Numbered from the stretch's first letter, positions 47,763-58,067 are shown. The stretch is 64,000 nt of DNA from Moritella sp. Urea-trap-13 (GCF_002836355.1 NZ_PJCA01000038.1:62001-126000), one strand, 5' to 3'. Notes: generated by a model from the sequence alone, not told the origin. Numbers and translations: made by a program.

Positions 47763-47842
47763 TTAACATTTAGTTAGCAAACTTAACATCTGATTGGTAG
47801 GTTTAACATTTGACGAGCAAACCTAAAATTTAGTTAGTAAAT
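47763..47842. repeat. four 20-bp imperfect tandem repeats upstream of glyA
   Basis: Units begin TTAACATTTAGTTAGCAAAC, TTAACATCTGATTGGTAGGT, TTAACATTTGACGAGCAAAC and CTAAAATTTAGTTAGTAAAT. They start about 40 bp upstream of the glyA start codon. A 20-bp period is close to two helical turns, so bound proteins would line up on one face. Confidence 0.85.
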
Positions 47843-48026
47843 CAAAACTAGAGCACATTGTAACGTGAATGTTGCCGACTTCCTACTAGAATGCCTTGAG
47901 AAAATTTCAATTTTGCGTGAAAACACTGCATTTTAAATTAACTTTGATCAAAACTGACTCCACGGTTAAATTAATTCCGCTATAATGCAGCCCAATAACA
48001 GTACTCAACCCTATTTGGAGAAGACA

Positions 48027-48680
48027 ATGGATGAACTAACGCAATTATGCCAGACCCGTTCAGAGATCTACTGGTGGCTTTCAACAACCCTAGCCGCAGA
48101 ATTAAGTGACGAACAACTGGGCAAATACCAGTCCTCTGAAATCCAAGGTTTCTTACAAGGGTTAGCTGCAACACCGGCATTAACAGTCTCTGCGGAAAAG
48201 TTAATTAGCACATTAGCGGCTGCCAACCTACGTAACGATGCACGTTTAGAATTATGTGCCGATTACGCGCAAATTTTTTTAGGCAACAGCAAATCATCTG
48301 CGCCACCGTATGCGTCAGTATTCACCAGTGAAAATGGTCATTTGATGCAAGAAGCGTATCAACAAATGACTGCGCTATTAGAGCAGCACAACATCAATAT
48401 CAGTGACAAATACAGCGAGCCTGCGGATCACATTGCTATTCAGTTAGACTTCATGGGCAACTTGATCTTAAAAACATTAGATTCTGAATCTGAAGAAGCG
48501 ATCCGCGCTAACTTTGCATTGCAGCACGATTTCTTACAGACGCACTTACTTAACTGGTTAGGTGATTTTGAAATGAAAGTTAAGGATTGTGATAAATTTG
48601 GTTTTTATGCGGCGGTAGTTGAATTGCTATTGGCATTCGCGCAGTTAGATTCTGACTGGTTAGAAACTGAATTAGATTAA
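48027..48680 (+). CDS. torD: TorD-family molecular chaperone
   Basis: A 217-residue all-helical protein. ATG 48027 has GGAG eight bases upstream; an earlier ATG at 47985 lacks one. The segment SKSSAPPYASVFTSENGHLMQEAYQQM and the DHIAIQLDFMGNLI helix match the TorD family, which folds and guards molybdenum oxidoreductases such as TMAO reductase before Tat export. No TorA or other molybdoenzyme lies in this window, so its client must be encoded elsewhere. A broader TorD/DmsD family assignment is safer than the exact name. Confidence 0.8.
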   Translation: MDELTQLCQTRSEIYWWLSTTLAAELSDEQLGKYQSSEIQGFLQGLAATPALTVSAEKLISTLAAANLRNDARLELCADYAQIFLGNSKSSAPPYASVFTSENGHLMQEAYQQMTALLEQHNINISDKYSEPADHIAIQLDFMGNLILKTLDSESEEAIRANFALQHDFLQTHLLNWLGDFEMKVKDCDKFGFYAAVVELLLAFAQLDSDWLETELD

Positions 48681-48758
48681 TATCTATTTAAATGAACCAA
48701 AGGACAATTACTTGCCCTTTGGTTTCATTACATTATAACTTCAAACATTCACTTACGC

Positions 48759-49655
48759 TTATTTCAAACCACTAATAAACGCTTGTAGGTCTTCACCTAC
48801 TTCAGGGTGACGTAAACCATATTCAATAAATGCTTTCATGTAGCCAAGTTTTGAACCACAGTCATGTAGCTTACCGCTAATGTGGAAAGCTTCTACTGTT
48901 TCTAACTTCATTAGATCATCAATAGCATCTGTTAATTGGATCTCGTCACCAGCGCCTGGTGCCGTTTTTGCTAACAAATCCCAGATAGCAGATGGTAATA
49001 CATAACGTCCGGCAACGGCTAAATTAGACGGTGCTTTATCTTGCGCTGGTTTTTCAATAACGGCTGTCATAGGCGTCGATTCACCAGCTTTAAGCTCAAC
49101 ACCACCACAATCAGCAACACCATAACCCGAAACTAAATTCATCGGTACAGGTTCAACCATGATCTGGCTAAATCCTGTTTCATCAAAACGGCGCATCATG
49201 CTGGCTAAGTTTTCAGTTTTTAAATCCGCGCTGACTTCATCCATCAATACATCTGGCAGTACCACAGCAAACGGTTCATCGCCAATAATTGGTTTTGCGC
49301 ACAATACCGCGTGGCCTAAGCCTTTCGCTACACCTTGGCGAATATGCATGATCGTCACACCTTTTGGCGCAATCGCTTGTACTTCAGCTAATAACTGACG
49401 TTTAACACGGTGTTCTAGTGTTGACTCTAATTCAAACGATGTATCAAAATGGTTCTCGATAGCATTTTTTGATGCATGAGTAACCAGTACGATCTCAGTA
49501 ATACCCGCCGCCGCACATTCGTTAACGATATATTGAATTAGTGGCTTATCGGCCACTGGTAACATTTCTTTTGGAATGGCTTTGGTTGCAGGTAACATAC
49601 GAGTACCTAAACCAGCTACCGGAATTACCGCTTTAGTGATCTTAGTTTGTTTCAA
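48759..49655 (-). CDS. galU: UTP-glucose-1-phosphate uridylyltransferase
   Basis: A 298-residue nucleotidyltransferase starting [20 protein letters not shown], with the [19 protein letters not shown] segment. It makes UDP-glucose for Ugd and other glycan enzymes. The start is TTG at 49655 with AAGG about eight bases upstream; no ATG fits. Four TACAAAAG repeats end directly at this ribosome binding site. First supplier in the local UDP-glucose to UDP-galacturonate route. Confidence 0.94.
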   Translation of the reverse strand: MKQTKITKAVIPVAGLGTRMLPATKAIPKEMLPVADKPLIQYIVNECAAAGITEIVLVTHASKNAIENHFDTSFELESTLEHRVKRQLLAEVQAIAPKGVTIMHIRQGVAKGLGHAVLCAKPIIGDEPFAVVLPDVLMDEVSADLKTENLASMMRRFDETGFSQIMVEPVPMNLVSGYGVADCGGVELKAGESTPMTAVIEKPAQDKAPSNLAVAGRYVLPSAIWDLLAKTAPGAGDEIQLTDAIDDLMKLETVEAFHISGKLHDCGSKLGYMKAFIEYGLRHPEVGEDLQAFISGLK

Positions 49656-49664
49656 AGTTTTATC

Positions 49665-49696
49665 CTTTTGTACTTTTGTACTTTTGTACTTTTGTA
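49665..49696 (-). repeat. four tandem TACAAAAG units in the galU leader
   Basis: Four perfect 8-bp copies lie immediately ahead of the galU ribosome binding site; the last unit's AAAAG forms part of the Shine-Dalgarno region. Slippage would change the distance from promoter to start. Confidence 0.93.
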
Positions 49697-49724
49697 CTTT
49701 TTATATTTTTATACGTGGCACTTT

Positions 49725-50732
49725 TTATACTTTATAAAAGTCGCGATACCAATCAACGAAGGCCTTCACGCCCTCTTTAACTTTTACTTTCGATGTATAA
49801 CCCGTGGCTGCAAATAAATCTTGGGTATCCGCATAGGTAGCGTAAACATCACCCGGCTGCATTGGCATAAAGTTTTTCTTGGCTTTAATACCGAGTGAGT
49901 CTTCTAGTGCTTCAATATAGTCCATTAATTTAACCGGACTACCATGGCCAATGTTATAAACCCGATAAGGCGCACTACTGGTGGCTGGACTACCCGTTTC
50001 AACTTTCCACTCTGCATCCGGTGTTGGTATTACATCTTGAATTTGTAAAACACCCGCAACGATATCATCGATATAAGTAAAATCGCGTAACATATCCCCG
50101 TTGTTGTACACGTCAATTTCTTCACCGGCGATAATGGCCTTGGTAAACTTAAACAACGCCATATCCGGACGGCCCCAAGGACCATATACAGTGAAGAAAC
50201 GTAATCCAGTAGTTGGCACACCGTATAAGTGTGAATAGGTATGCGCCATCAATTCATTGGATTTCTTCGATGCCGCATATAACGAGATCGGATGGTCAAC
50301 ACTATCACTGGTGCTAAACGGGGTTTTGTTATTTAAACCATAAACTGAACTTGATGATGCATAAACGAGATGCTTCACTTGGTTATTTCGGCAACCTTCT
50401 AACACGGTTAAGAAGCCAGTTAAGTTGCTATCCGCATACGCCATCGGATTATCAATGGAATAACGCACACCCGCTTGTGCGGCAAGGTGGATCACCCGAT
50501 CGAATTGGTGTTCAGCAAACAGCGTCGATACCGCATCACGATCAGCCAGATCCAATTCAATAAAGCTAAATAACTCAGATTTTTGCGCATTAGCTAAACG
50601 CGCGTGTTTTAAATTTACATCGTAATAATCATTTAAGTTATCAACGCCAATAATCTGATGGCCTTGTTGACATAATAGCTCCGCACAGCGCGAGCCAATA
50701 AACCCAGCAGCGCCGGTAATTAAATATTTCAT
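49725..50732 (-). CDS. UDP-glucuronate 4-epimerase
   Basis: A 335-residue extended SDR epimerase starting MKYLITGAAGFIGSRCAELL, with the family pattern DNLNDYYDVNLKHARL, SSSSVYGLN, the catalytic SLYAASKK and FTVYGPWGRPDMALFKF. It converts UDP-glucuronate to UDP-galacturonate. ATG 50732 is chosen because the Rossmann motif begins there; a longer start has no support. It lies between galU and ugd, which make its substrate. Confidence 0.88.
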   Translation of the reverse strand: MKYLITGAAGFIGSRCAELLCQQGHQIIGVDNLNDYYDVNLKHARLANAQKSELFSFIELDLADRDAVSTLFAEHQFDRVIHLAAQAGVRYSIDNPMAYADSNLTGFLTVLEGCRNNQVKHLVYASSSSVYGLNNKTPFSTSDSVDHPISLYAASKKSNELMAHTYSHLYGVPTTGLRFFTVYGPWGRPDMALFKFTKAIIAGEEIDVYNNGDMLRDFTYIDDIVAGVLQIQDVIPTPDAEWKVETGSPATSSAPYRVYNIGHGSPVKLMDYIEALEDSLGIKAKKNFMPMQPGDVYATYADTQDLFAATGYTSKVKVKEGVKAFVDWYRDFYKV

Positions 50733-50761
50733 GTGTTTTTCACTTCTATTATGACTTAATT

Positions 50762-50872
50762 GCATTGAGAAAAGACGCAAGGCACGTGGTAAATCCATTT
50801 ATGTTGGATTAAAGCGGGCTTGAGGTTAGTTTTTATCCCTGCCAGCAACAGCCTGCTTACTTTAATCAATAC
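50762..50872. repeat. MITE-like element, copy B
   Basis: A 111-bp relative of the element at 41888-41996. Its first 22 bases match the reverse complement of its last 22 at about 14 positions. The inner end GCCAGCAACAGCC and the right terminus CTTTAATCAATAC are nearly identical to copy A. AATT occurs directly on both sides, a possible target duplication. It sits between ugd and the epimerase gene. Confidence 0.65.
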
Positions 50873-50919
50873 AATTCTTATATTGTTATTCATCAAGGTA
50901 AAATTAAATCATTACCAAC

Positions 50920-52086
50920 TTAGTCATTACCAAATAAGTCACGGGTATACACTTTATCCGCTACATCGAGTAATTCATCGGCTAAACGGTTTGATACTAT
51001 AACATCAGACAGGGCTTTAAATTCATTTAGGTCAGTAAACACCGGAGATTTAAAGAACTCACTCTCGGTTAATACCGGTTCATATACCACGACTTTAATT
51101 CCCTTGGCTTTAATACGCTTCATGATGCCTTGAATCGATGAAGCACGGAAATTATCCGAACCAGACTTCATGATTAAGCGATAGATACCGACGACTTGCG
51201 GATTTCTAGCAATAATGGCATCGGCAATATGATCTTTACGTGTCGAGTTAGCATCAACAATCGCACTAATTAAACTATTTGGTACATTCTCGTAATTCGC
51301 ACGTAATTGTTTAGTATCTTTCGGTAAGCAGTAACCCCCATAACCAAATGACGGGTTATTATAATGACTACCAATACGCGGGTCTAAACCCACGCCTTGA
51401 ATGATCTGACGGGTATCTAAATTATGCGCTTCAGCATAGCTATCCAGTTCATTGAAATAAGCAACACGCATAGCAAGGTAAGTATTTGAGAACAGTTTTA
51501 CCGCTTCAGCTTCAGTTGAATCAGTAAACAATACATCGATATCGGTTTTAATCGCACCTTGTACTAACAGGCCAGCGAAGACTTCGGCGCGCTCAGATTG
51601 CTCACCGACAATAATACGTGACGGATGGAGGTTATCGTATAACGCACTGCCTTCACGTAAGAACTCAGGTGAAAATAAGATGTTATCACAGCCAAGGCGC
51701 TGTTTAACTTCTTTGGTATAACCAACGGGTACCGTGGATTTGATCACCATTATCGCGTTTGGATTAATGGCCATGACATCTTTAATCACGGCTTCAACAG
51801 ATTTGGTATTAAAGTAGTTGTGCACCACGTCATAATCAGTTGGTGTCGCGATAATCACATAATCAGCATTACCGTAGGCAAGTTGTTTGTCCGTTGTCGC
51901 GATCAGATCAAGTACTTTATTAGCAAGAAAATCTTCAATTTCAGCATCTGCAATTGGTGATTTCTTAGCATTAATAATATTCACTTTTTCGGAAATAATG
52001 TCTAACGCTATCACGCGATTATGCTGTGCTAATAACACCGCATTTGATAAACCAACGTAACCTGTACCTGCAATGGTAATGTTCAT
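50920..52086 (-). CDS. ugd: UDP-glucose 6-dehydrogenase
   Basis: A 388-residue enzyme of the short Vibrio/enterobacterial Ugd type. N-terminal [17 protein letters not shown] binds NAD; the catalytic cysteine is in [14 protein letters not shown]. It oxidises UDP-glucose twice to UDP-glucuronate. Upstream of the epimerase with copy B of the repeat element between. Confidence 0.95.
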   Translation of the reverse strand: MNITIAGTGYVGLSNAVLLAQHNRVIALDIISEKVNIINAKKSPIADAEIEDFLANKVLDLIATTDKQLAYGNADYVIIATPTDYDVVHNYFNTKSVEAVIKDVMAINPNAIMVIKSTVPVGYTKEVKQRLGCDNILFSPEFLREGSALYDNLHPSRIIVGEQSERAEVFAGLLVQGAIKTDIDVLFTDSTEAEAVKLFSNTYLAMRVAYFNELDSYAEAHNLDTRQIIQGVGLDPRIGSHYNNPSFGYGGYCLPKDTKQLRANYENVPNSLISAIVDANSTRKDHIADAIIARNPQVVGIYRLIMKSGSDNFRASSIQGIMKRIKAKGIKVVVYEPVLTESEFFKSPVFTDLNEFKALSDVIVSNRLADELLDVADKVYTRDLFGND

Positions 52087-52193
52087 GGTGTTGACCTGAT
52101 TATAGATGGAAGTAATTTGAGTGGTATTCTAGCATTAAATTATAACTACAAGTTAATGCTAGCATTTAAATAGTCATGATGAGAACTGAAAGT

Positions 52194-52238
52194 GATATTA
52201 AAGGCATTAAGAATATTAAAGATATTAAAGATATTAAA
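52194..52238. repeat. five 9-bp imperfect tandem repeats downstream of pseI
   Basis: Units GATATTAAA, GGCATTAAG, AATATTAAA, GATATTAAA and GATATTAAA lie in the short gap between pseI and ugd. Confidence 0.8.
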
Positions 52239-52250
52239 ACTTATTAAAAG

Positions 52251-53303
52251 TTATTCAATAAGATCAAAATGTAGCGCCGTACCACCCACAATAGCATTCT
52301 TCGCGACTTTGCCTAAAACCGTTTCATAATGTTTTGGGGCAAGGCCAAAGCCAGGGCGAATACTGCGAACATTATCGCTGGTAAGTGCTTCTCCAGCAGC
52401 AATATCTTTGACTACATATAATGAACGACGAAATTGCACATTACCTTGCTCCGCAGCCGTTCTTTCATAATTCACTTTGCCGAGTGCTTGCCAAGCAGTA
52501 TGAGTATCAGCACAAAGCTGCGTCAACTCCGCAGGTTCAAGTGAGAAGCTATCATCCGCGCCGCCGCCATTACGATCTAGGGTAACGTGTTTTTCAATCA
52601 TACATGCACCAAATGCCACCGATACCACAGCGGTCGCATTATCAATAGTGTGATCAGATAGACCCGCGAGCACATTAAAACGCTGGTTAATATCAGCGAT
52701 GGTACGCAAATTATATTGCCCAGCGGGAGCTGGATAGCCACTTACGCAATGCAATACCACCAGCTCATTACAACCATTGTCTTTAGCTGTTTGGATTGCT
52801 TGTGCTATCTCTTGTTGATTAGCCATGCCGGTGGAAATGATCATAGGTTTACCCGTTTGGGCGACACGTTTGATCAATGGCAGGTCTATGACTTCAAATG
52901 AAGCTATTTTATAGGCGGGGACATCTAACTGCTCTAATAAATCCACCGCGGTAAAATCAAACGGCGAACTAAAAATAGTGATGCCTAACTCTTTAGCTTT
53001 GGCAAATAACGGTTTATGCCATGCCCACGGCATATGCGCGGTTTTGTACAACTGATATAAACTTTGTCCATGCCACAACCCACCTTTGATCTGGAATTCA
53101 TCACCGTCGCTATCCATGGTGATGGTATCTTGGGTATAAGTTTGTAATTTTATCGCATCTGCACCAGCGGCTTTCGCTGCTGCCATTATGGCAAAGGCAC
53201 GATTAATATCGCCATTATGGTTAGCCGATAGTTCCGCAATGATATAAGGCGGATAATTCGGGCCAATTTTACGACCATCGATAGTTATAAATTGCTCAGT
53301 CAT
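52251..53303 (-). CDS. pseI: pseudaminic acid synthase
   Basis: A 350-residue NeuB-family enzyme. The start MTEQFITIDGRKIG at 53303 precedes YIIAELSANHNGD, the catalytic N-terminus; the longer ORF adds a spurious hydrophobic leader. A C-terminal SAF domain runs from about LYVVKDIAAGEALT. It condenses phosphoenolpyruvate with 6-deoxy-AltdiNAc to pseudaminic acid. Legionaminic synthase is the alternative, but the adjoining PseB/C/F/G genes favour pseudaminic acid. Confidence 0.9.
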   Translation of the reverse strand: MTEQFITIDGRKIGPNYPPYIIAELSANHNGDINRAFAIMAAAKAAGADAIKLQTYTQDTITMDSDGDEFQIKGGLWHGQSLYQLYKTAHMPWAWHKPLFAKAKELGITIFSSPFDFTAVDLLEQLDVPAYKIASFEVIDLPLIKRVAQTGKPMIISTGMANQQEIAQAIQTAKDNGCNELVVLHCVSGYPAPAGQYNLRTIADINQRFNVLAGLSDHTIDNATAVVSVAFGACMIEKHVTLDRNGGGADDSFSLEPAELTQLCADTHTAWQALGKVNYERTAAEQGNVQFRRSLYVVKDIAAGEALTSDNVRSIRPGFGLAPKHYETVLGKVAKNAIVGGTALHFDLIE

Positions 53304-53388
53304 AATATTAATGAATACTCTTCGATAAAGGGTAAATAAGTAAGTAAGTAATAGATAAGTAAATGATAGGTAATCGGTAAATAGAGAT

Positions 53389-55014
53389 TTAAGCCTGTGG
53401 ATAACGAATAAAGCTTTCCGCACTTAAGCGTTGGTAACCAGCCTGAGTGAACAACTGCTGTGACGCTAAGTTCGCCGTTAATACCTGAGCATGTATAGTG
53501 ATACGCGGATGTAATGCATCCAAATAAGCCAGTGCCCGCTTAGCGATACCTTGGCTATAATAAGCAGGGTCAATAAAAATAGACAGCAGGTATTCAGCTT
53601 TAGTAATTTTATCCAGTCGCACTACGCCAACACTAATATGGTCACTGTCTAACTGATTACCAGAGCGATTTACCACTTCGTTCTTTACTACTTCACTCTT
53701 TGCGACTTCACTATTTTCTACTTCAGTGTCTGTTATTTCAATATCGGCTATTACACTATTCGCAATCTCAATAATATAAAAATAATCTTGCTGTTGCAGG
53801 AGTTTGTCCGTCATCCACTTATTATGCTCAGCCCAAGTCGGGAGTTGTTTATTTAACGCATATTGCCGTGTGGACGGCTGGCACTGCCAATCAAATACCA
53901 GTTTGATATCCGCGCCTGTAGCAGCGCGTAATTGTAAATGACAAGCACCAGTAAAATCACCAATCGCTGTTAATACCCGCTTTAAACCTAACCCATCACA
54001 CAACCTGAGGTTATTCCCCCTTAACTGAGACCAATTTTGTAGCAGTCTTTGATAGCTGCTTAGTAGATGCTCCGCTATCTCATCAAGCTCAAGTTTATAG
54101 GCAGCGTCAACCGCAACCAGATTACGACTGATGGTTTGCTGATTGTCCGCTAACGGAACAATAATACTCGGCAACCCCAAACAAGCACGCTCCCAAGACG
54201 TTGTGCCTGGCGCGCCAATCGCCACTTGCTGTTGCGACATTAACTCAGCCATATCATCAACAAAATCTAAATGAGTGATCCAGTCATCATGCTGTAAACA
54301 GAACGCTTTTACTTGCTGGTAATGCGGAGCACGTGGCCCTAACAATACCGTGACTAACGGGCGTGATAATGTCGGCATCTTAGCAAGCGCCGTTAATACA
54401 GACAGTGTCGCATTAGGTTGATCACTACCGCCCATAGATAATAATAATTTTGGTCGATCGCAAAGTATATCATTTGCTAAAGCATGTTGACGATAATCAC
54501 TAAATCGTGGATTTAATAACGCGAAGTCACAACCGGTTAATAGCTTAGTATCATCAGTTGCTTGATATTCACTTTTTAGCCGTAATAAAGTTTGATCTAA
54601 GATCAGGTCAGCGGCATGCTCTCGCACTAAATCATCGATAACCATTACTTTGCAATCTAAGGCTTGTTTTATTTGCTGCTGCCAGTCTTTATTTAAAGCA
54701 TAATGATCAACAATCACCAGATCTGCAACTGCCACCAGCATTAACAAGTTTTGTGCATCTTCCTGCCACGGCACTTGCAACCAAGCAACATAATCAGCGC
54801 TATGTTGAGGCTCCAGCCAAGTTTGCGGCGATGCCAATAAATGCACCGTAAAGCCTTTATGCTCAATAAACTCGATTAAATCACCGGTTTGTGGACGACA
54901 CACAAAACTCACCTGATGCCCTTGCTCAACAAGTCCCAGCGCTAATACTAAACAGCGCATCACATGACCACTGCCAATATGAGTCGAGGCATCAGCGCGT
55001 ATGACGACGTTCAT
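53389..55014 (-). CDS. pseG: fused PseG UDP-sugar hydrolase and PseH-like acetyltransferase
   Basis: A 541-residue fusion. Residues 1 to about 345 are PseG: RADASTHIGSGHVMRCL with the active-site histidine, LLSMGGSDQPNATL and the GAPGTTSWERACLGLPSI nucleotide site. It removes UDP from UDP-AltdiNAc. From about 360 on there is a GNAT acetyltransferase (LQLRAATGADIKLVFDWQ to ASQQLFTQAGYQRL) equivalent to PseH, which N-acetylates the PseC product. A 15-bp minisatellite expands the GNAT domain. The fusion supplies the only pseH in the locus. Start at ATG 55014; the preceding TTG is less likely. Confidence 0.88.
   Translation of the reverse strand: MNVVIRADASTHIGSGHVMRCLVLALGLVEQGHQVSFVCRPQTGDLIEFIEHKGFTVHLLASPQTWLEPQHSADYVAWLQVPWQEDAQNLLMLVAVADLVIVDHYALNKDWQQQIKQALDCKVMVIDDLVREHAADLILDQTLLRLKSEYQATDDTKLLTGCDFALLNPRFSDYRQHALANDILCDRPKLLLSMGGSDQPNATLSVLTALAKMPTLSRPLVTVLLGPRAPHYQQVKAFCLQHDDWITHLDFVDDMAELMSQQQVAIGAPGTTSWERACLGLPSIIVPLADNQQTISRNLVAVDAAYKLELDEIAEHLLSSYQRLLQNWSQLRGNNLRLCDGLGLKRVLTAIGDFTGACHLQLRAATGADIKLVFDWQCQPSTRQYALNKQLPTWAEHNKWMTDKLLQQQDYFYIIEIANSVIADIEITDTEVENSEVAKSEVVKNEVVNRSGNQLDSDHISVGVVRLDKITKAEYLLSIFIDPAYYSQGIAKRALAYLDALHPRITIHAQVLTANLASQQLFTQAGYQRLSAESFIRYPQA
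53671..53775 (-). repeat. 15-bp tandem repeat inside the GNAT domain of the PseG-PseH gene
   Basis: Seven in-frame 15-bp units encode IIEIA, NSVIA, DIEIT, DTEVE, NSEVA, KSEVV and KNEVV. The first is probably native beta-strand and the rest amplified copies that diverged. The array adds about 30 residues between two core strands. Confidence 0.85.
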
Positions 55015-55015
55015 C

Positions 55016-55096
55016 AAAAATAGGCCATTAAAAGTTGTCTATCAAAACTGTTCATTACAAGTGCTCATTAAAAATAGCCCATCACGAATGATTCAT
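55016..55096. repeat. six 13-14-bp imperfect tandem repeats between pseG and pseF
   Basis: Units AAAAATAGGCCAT, TAAAAGTTGTCTAT, CAAAACTGTTCAT, TACAAGTGCTCAT, TAAAAATAGCCCAT and CACGAATGATTCAT fill the gap and run into the pseF stop codon region. Confidence 0.65.
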
Positions 55097-55771
55097 CACT
55101 GCATATAAGGCTTCAGCAAGTTCCCAGTCTTCTTGATTATCAATATCTTGCACTCTTTTACGCGGTAGCAATACCGCTTTAGCCGAGGCTGAGAAAAAGG
55201 GTTTACCGAGTTTAAATGCAGATACCCTGCCCCAGTAGAATTGCCCAGCATCATGATAAGCACCTTCTAAGTCTTGTGAACGGGTATTTAAGTGCTCAGG
55301 TTGCAGCATTTGCACTGTGCCATTTTCACGTAGTGCAATAGCCCGTTGAATAGGGAAACCAAAAGAAGTAGCGCTAAAGGCATAGTCAATATCATCATCG
55401 GATAATACCGCCAACCCAGCAGATAAATCACTCGGTAATACAAAGGGTGCAGTGGCATAGATACAACAAAGTAAATCTACCGGCAGTTGCTGAGATTCAC
55501 ACCACTGGATGGCATGCTGAATGACTTCCATGGTTGTTGCATGATCATCGGCAATATCAGCGGGGCGTACAAAGGGCACTTCGGCACCATACGCTAGCGC
55601 GACATCAGCAATATCTTCATCGTCGGTCGATACGATCACTTTATCAAAACAAGCCGAGGCGATAGCCGCTTCAATTGAATAAGCAATAATCGGCTTACCA
55701 TGAAATAATTTGATGTTTTTACCCGGAATACGCTTACTGCCGCCACGCGCTGGTATCACTGCAATCTTCAT
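55082..55771 (-). CDS. pseF: pseudaminic acid cytidylyltransferase
   Basis: A 229-residue CMP-sugar synthetase starting MKIAVIPARGGSKRIPGKNI, with the CTP-binding ARGGSKR motif, VSTDDEDIADVA and the C-terminal DIDNQEDWELAE. It activates pseudaminic acid as CMP-Pse for transfer. Close to pseC (8 bp). Confidence 0.93.
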   Translation of the reverse strand: MKIAVIPARGGSKRIPGKNIKLFHGKPIIAYSIEAAIASACFDKVIVSTDDEDIADVALAYGAEVPFVRPADIADDHATTMEVIQHAIQWCESQQLPVDLLCCIYATAPFVLPSDLSAGLAVLSDDDIDYAFSATSFGFPIQRAIALRENGTVQMLQPEHLNTRSQDLEGAYHDAGQFYWGRVSAFKLGKPFFSASAKAVLLPRKRVQDIDNQEDWELAEALYAVMNHS

Positions 55772-55779
55772 ATTAATCC

Positions 55780-57012
55780 TTAAATACCAGTCCGTCGTAC
55801 ACTACTTTCTAATTCATGGTCTACTAATACATCATGTAACGCAGCGACCACTTCATCTTGCTGCACATCCGTCATACCATGAAATAACGGTAATGACAGC
55901 GCTTGTTGATAATAACTTTCTGCGACCGGATAGTCACCAACGGTAAATCCCATCGCCTGATAATAAGGCTGTGTATGTACCGGAATGTAATGCACGTGCA
56001 CGCCAATACCTAACGTACGTAACTGGCTGAAGACCAGTTTCTTAGATAACTGTTTTTTTTGAAAAAAGCCCCCCTCTTCCAATTGCAAACCGACAACATA
56101 CAAATGCCAAGCTGAATTGGTTTGTCCGAGCTGCACAGGTAATGTTAACGGTAAATCGGCGAGTAACTGATTATAACGTAGTGCAAGGCGTCGACGCTCG
56201 ACAACAAATTGGGTTAATCGCTGCATTTGCGATACACCTAATGCCGCTTGTAACTCCGTCATACGATAATTAAAACCTAGTGCTACTTGCTGATAGTACC
56301 AATCACCTTGCCCGTCCATATCGAATCCCGCCACAGGGCCCATCAATGCTTTATCTCGGGTAATACCATGACTACGTAACAGGGCCATTTTATCCGCTAA
56401 CGCTTGCTGATTGGTTAATGCAGCGCCGCCTTCAGCAGTTGTGACTATTTTTACCGGATGAAAACTAAATATAGTGATATCACTGTAGTCACCACCACCG
56501 ATTGGCTTGCCTTGATATTCACCACCAATGGCATGTGCAGCATCTTCGATGATCTTAAAACCGTATTGTAGCGATAAGGCATGAATAGCGACCATGTCAC
56601 AAGACTGGCCGCACAAATGTACAGGGACCACAACTTTAGGTAACTTATTTTGGGCTTTGGCAATAATCAGCTTTTGTTCAAGTGCTTTTGGACAGAGATT
56701 ATAAGTAGCAGGGTCGATATCGACAAGATCGACTTGTGCGCCGCAATATAAGCCACAATTAGCCGACGCCACGAAGGTAATCGGTGTTGTCCACAACCAA
56801 TCACCTGTACCTAGCTCTAACGCTAAACAAGCAAGGTGTAAGGCTGATGTGGCACTGTTACAGACCACGGCATGCTCTGCGCCGGTGTGTTGCATTAACG
56901 CCGCTTCAAACAAAGGTACTTGTGGACCTTGAGTAAGGAAATCTGATTGCAATACCGCAATCACAGCAGCAATGTCTTGCTGGTTAATATCTTGCTTACC
57001 ATAGGGGATCAT
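55780..57012 (-). CDS. pseC: UDP-4-amino-4,6-dideoxy-AltNAc transaminase
   Basis: A 410-residue PLP-dependent DegT/DnrJ/EryC1 aminotransferase. The PLP lysine is in FSFHPVKIVTTAEGGAA and the start MIPYGKQDINQQDIAAVI is typical of PseC. It aminates the 4-keto sugar made by PseB using glutamate. It lies 11 bp after pseB. Confidence 0.93.
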   Translation of the reverse strand: MIPYGKQDINQQDIAAVIAVLQSDFLTQGPQVPLFEAALMQHTGAEHAVVCNSATSALHLACLALELGTGDWLWTTPITFVASANCGLYCGAQVDLVDIDPATYNLCPKALEQKLIIAKAQNKLPKVVVPVHLCGQSCDMVAIHALSLQYGFKIIEDAAHAIGGEYQGKPIGGGDYSDITIFSFHPVKIVTTAEGGAALTNQQALADKMALLRSHGITRDKALMGPVAGFDMDGQGDWYYQQVALGFNYRMTELQAALGVSQMQRLTQFVVERRRLALRYNQLLADLPLTLPVQLGQTNSAWHLYVVGLQLEEGGFFQKKQLSKKLVFSQLRTLGIGVHVHYIPVHTQPYYQAMGFTVGDYPVAESYYQQALSLPLFHGMTDVQQDEVVAALHDVLVDHELESSVRRTGI

Positions 57013-57023
57013 AGCAACCTCAC

Positions 57024-58067
<1,044 letters not shown>

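Noticed and set aside
47980-48180. Minus-strand ORF opposite the start of the TorD gene
   Set aside because: It is antisense to a well-supported gene and lacks a ribosome binding site or family resemblance.
53304-53388. GTAA-rich tandem array ahead of pseI
   Set aside because: Several GTAA and AAGTAA units occur, but spacing is irregular and no clear period could be set, so it is not listed as an array.
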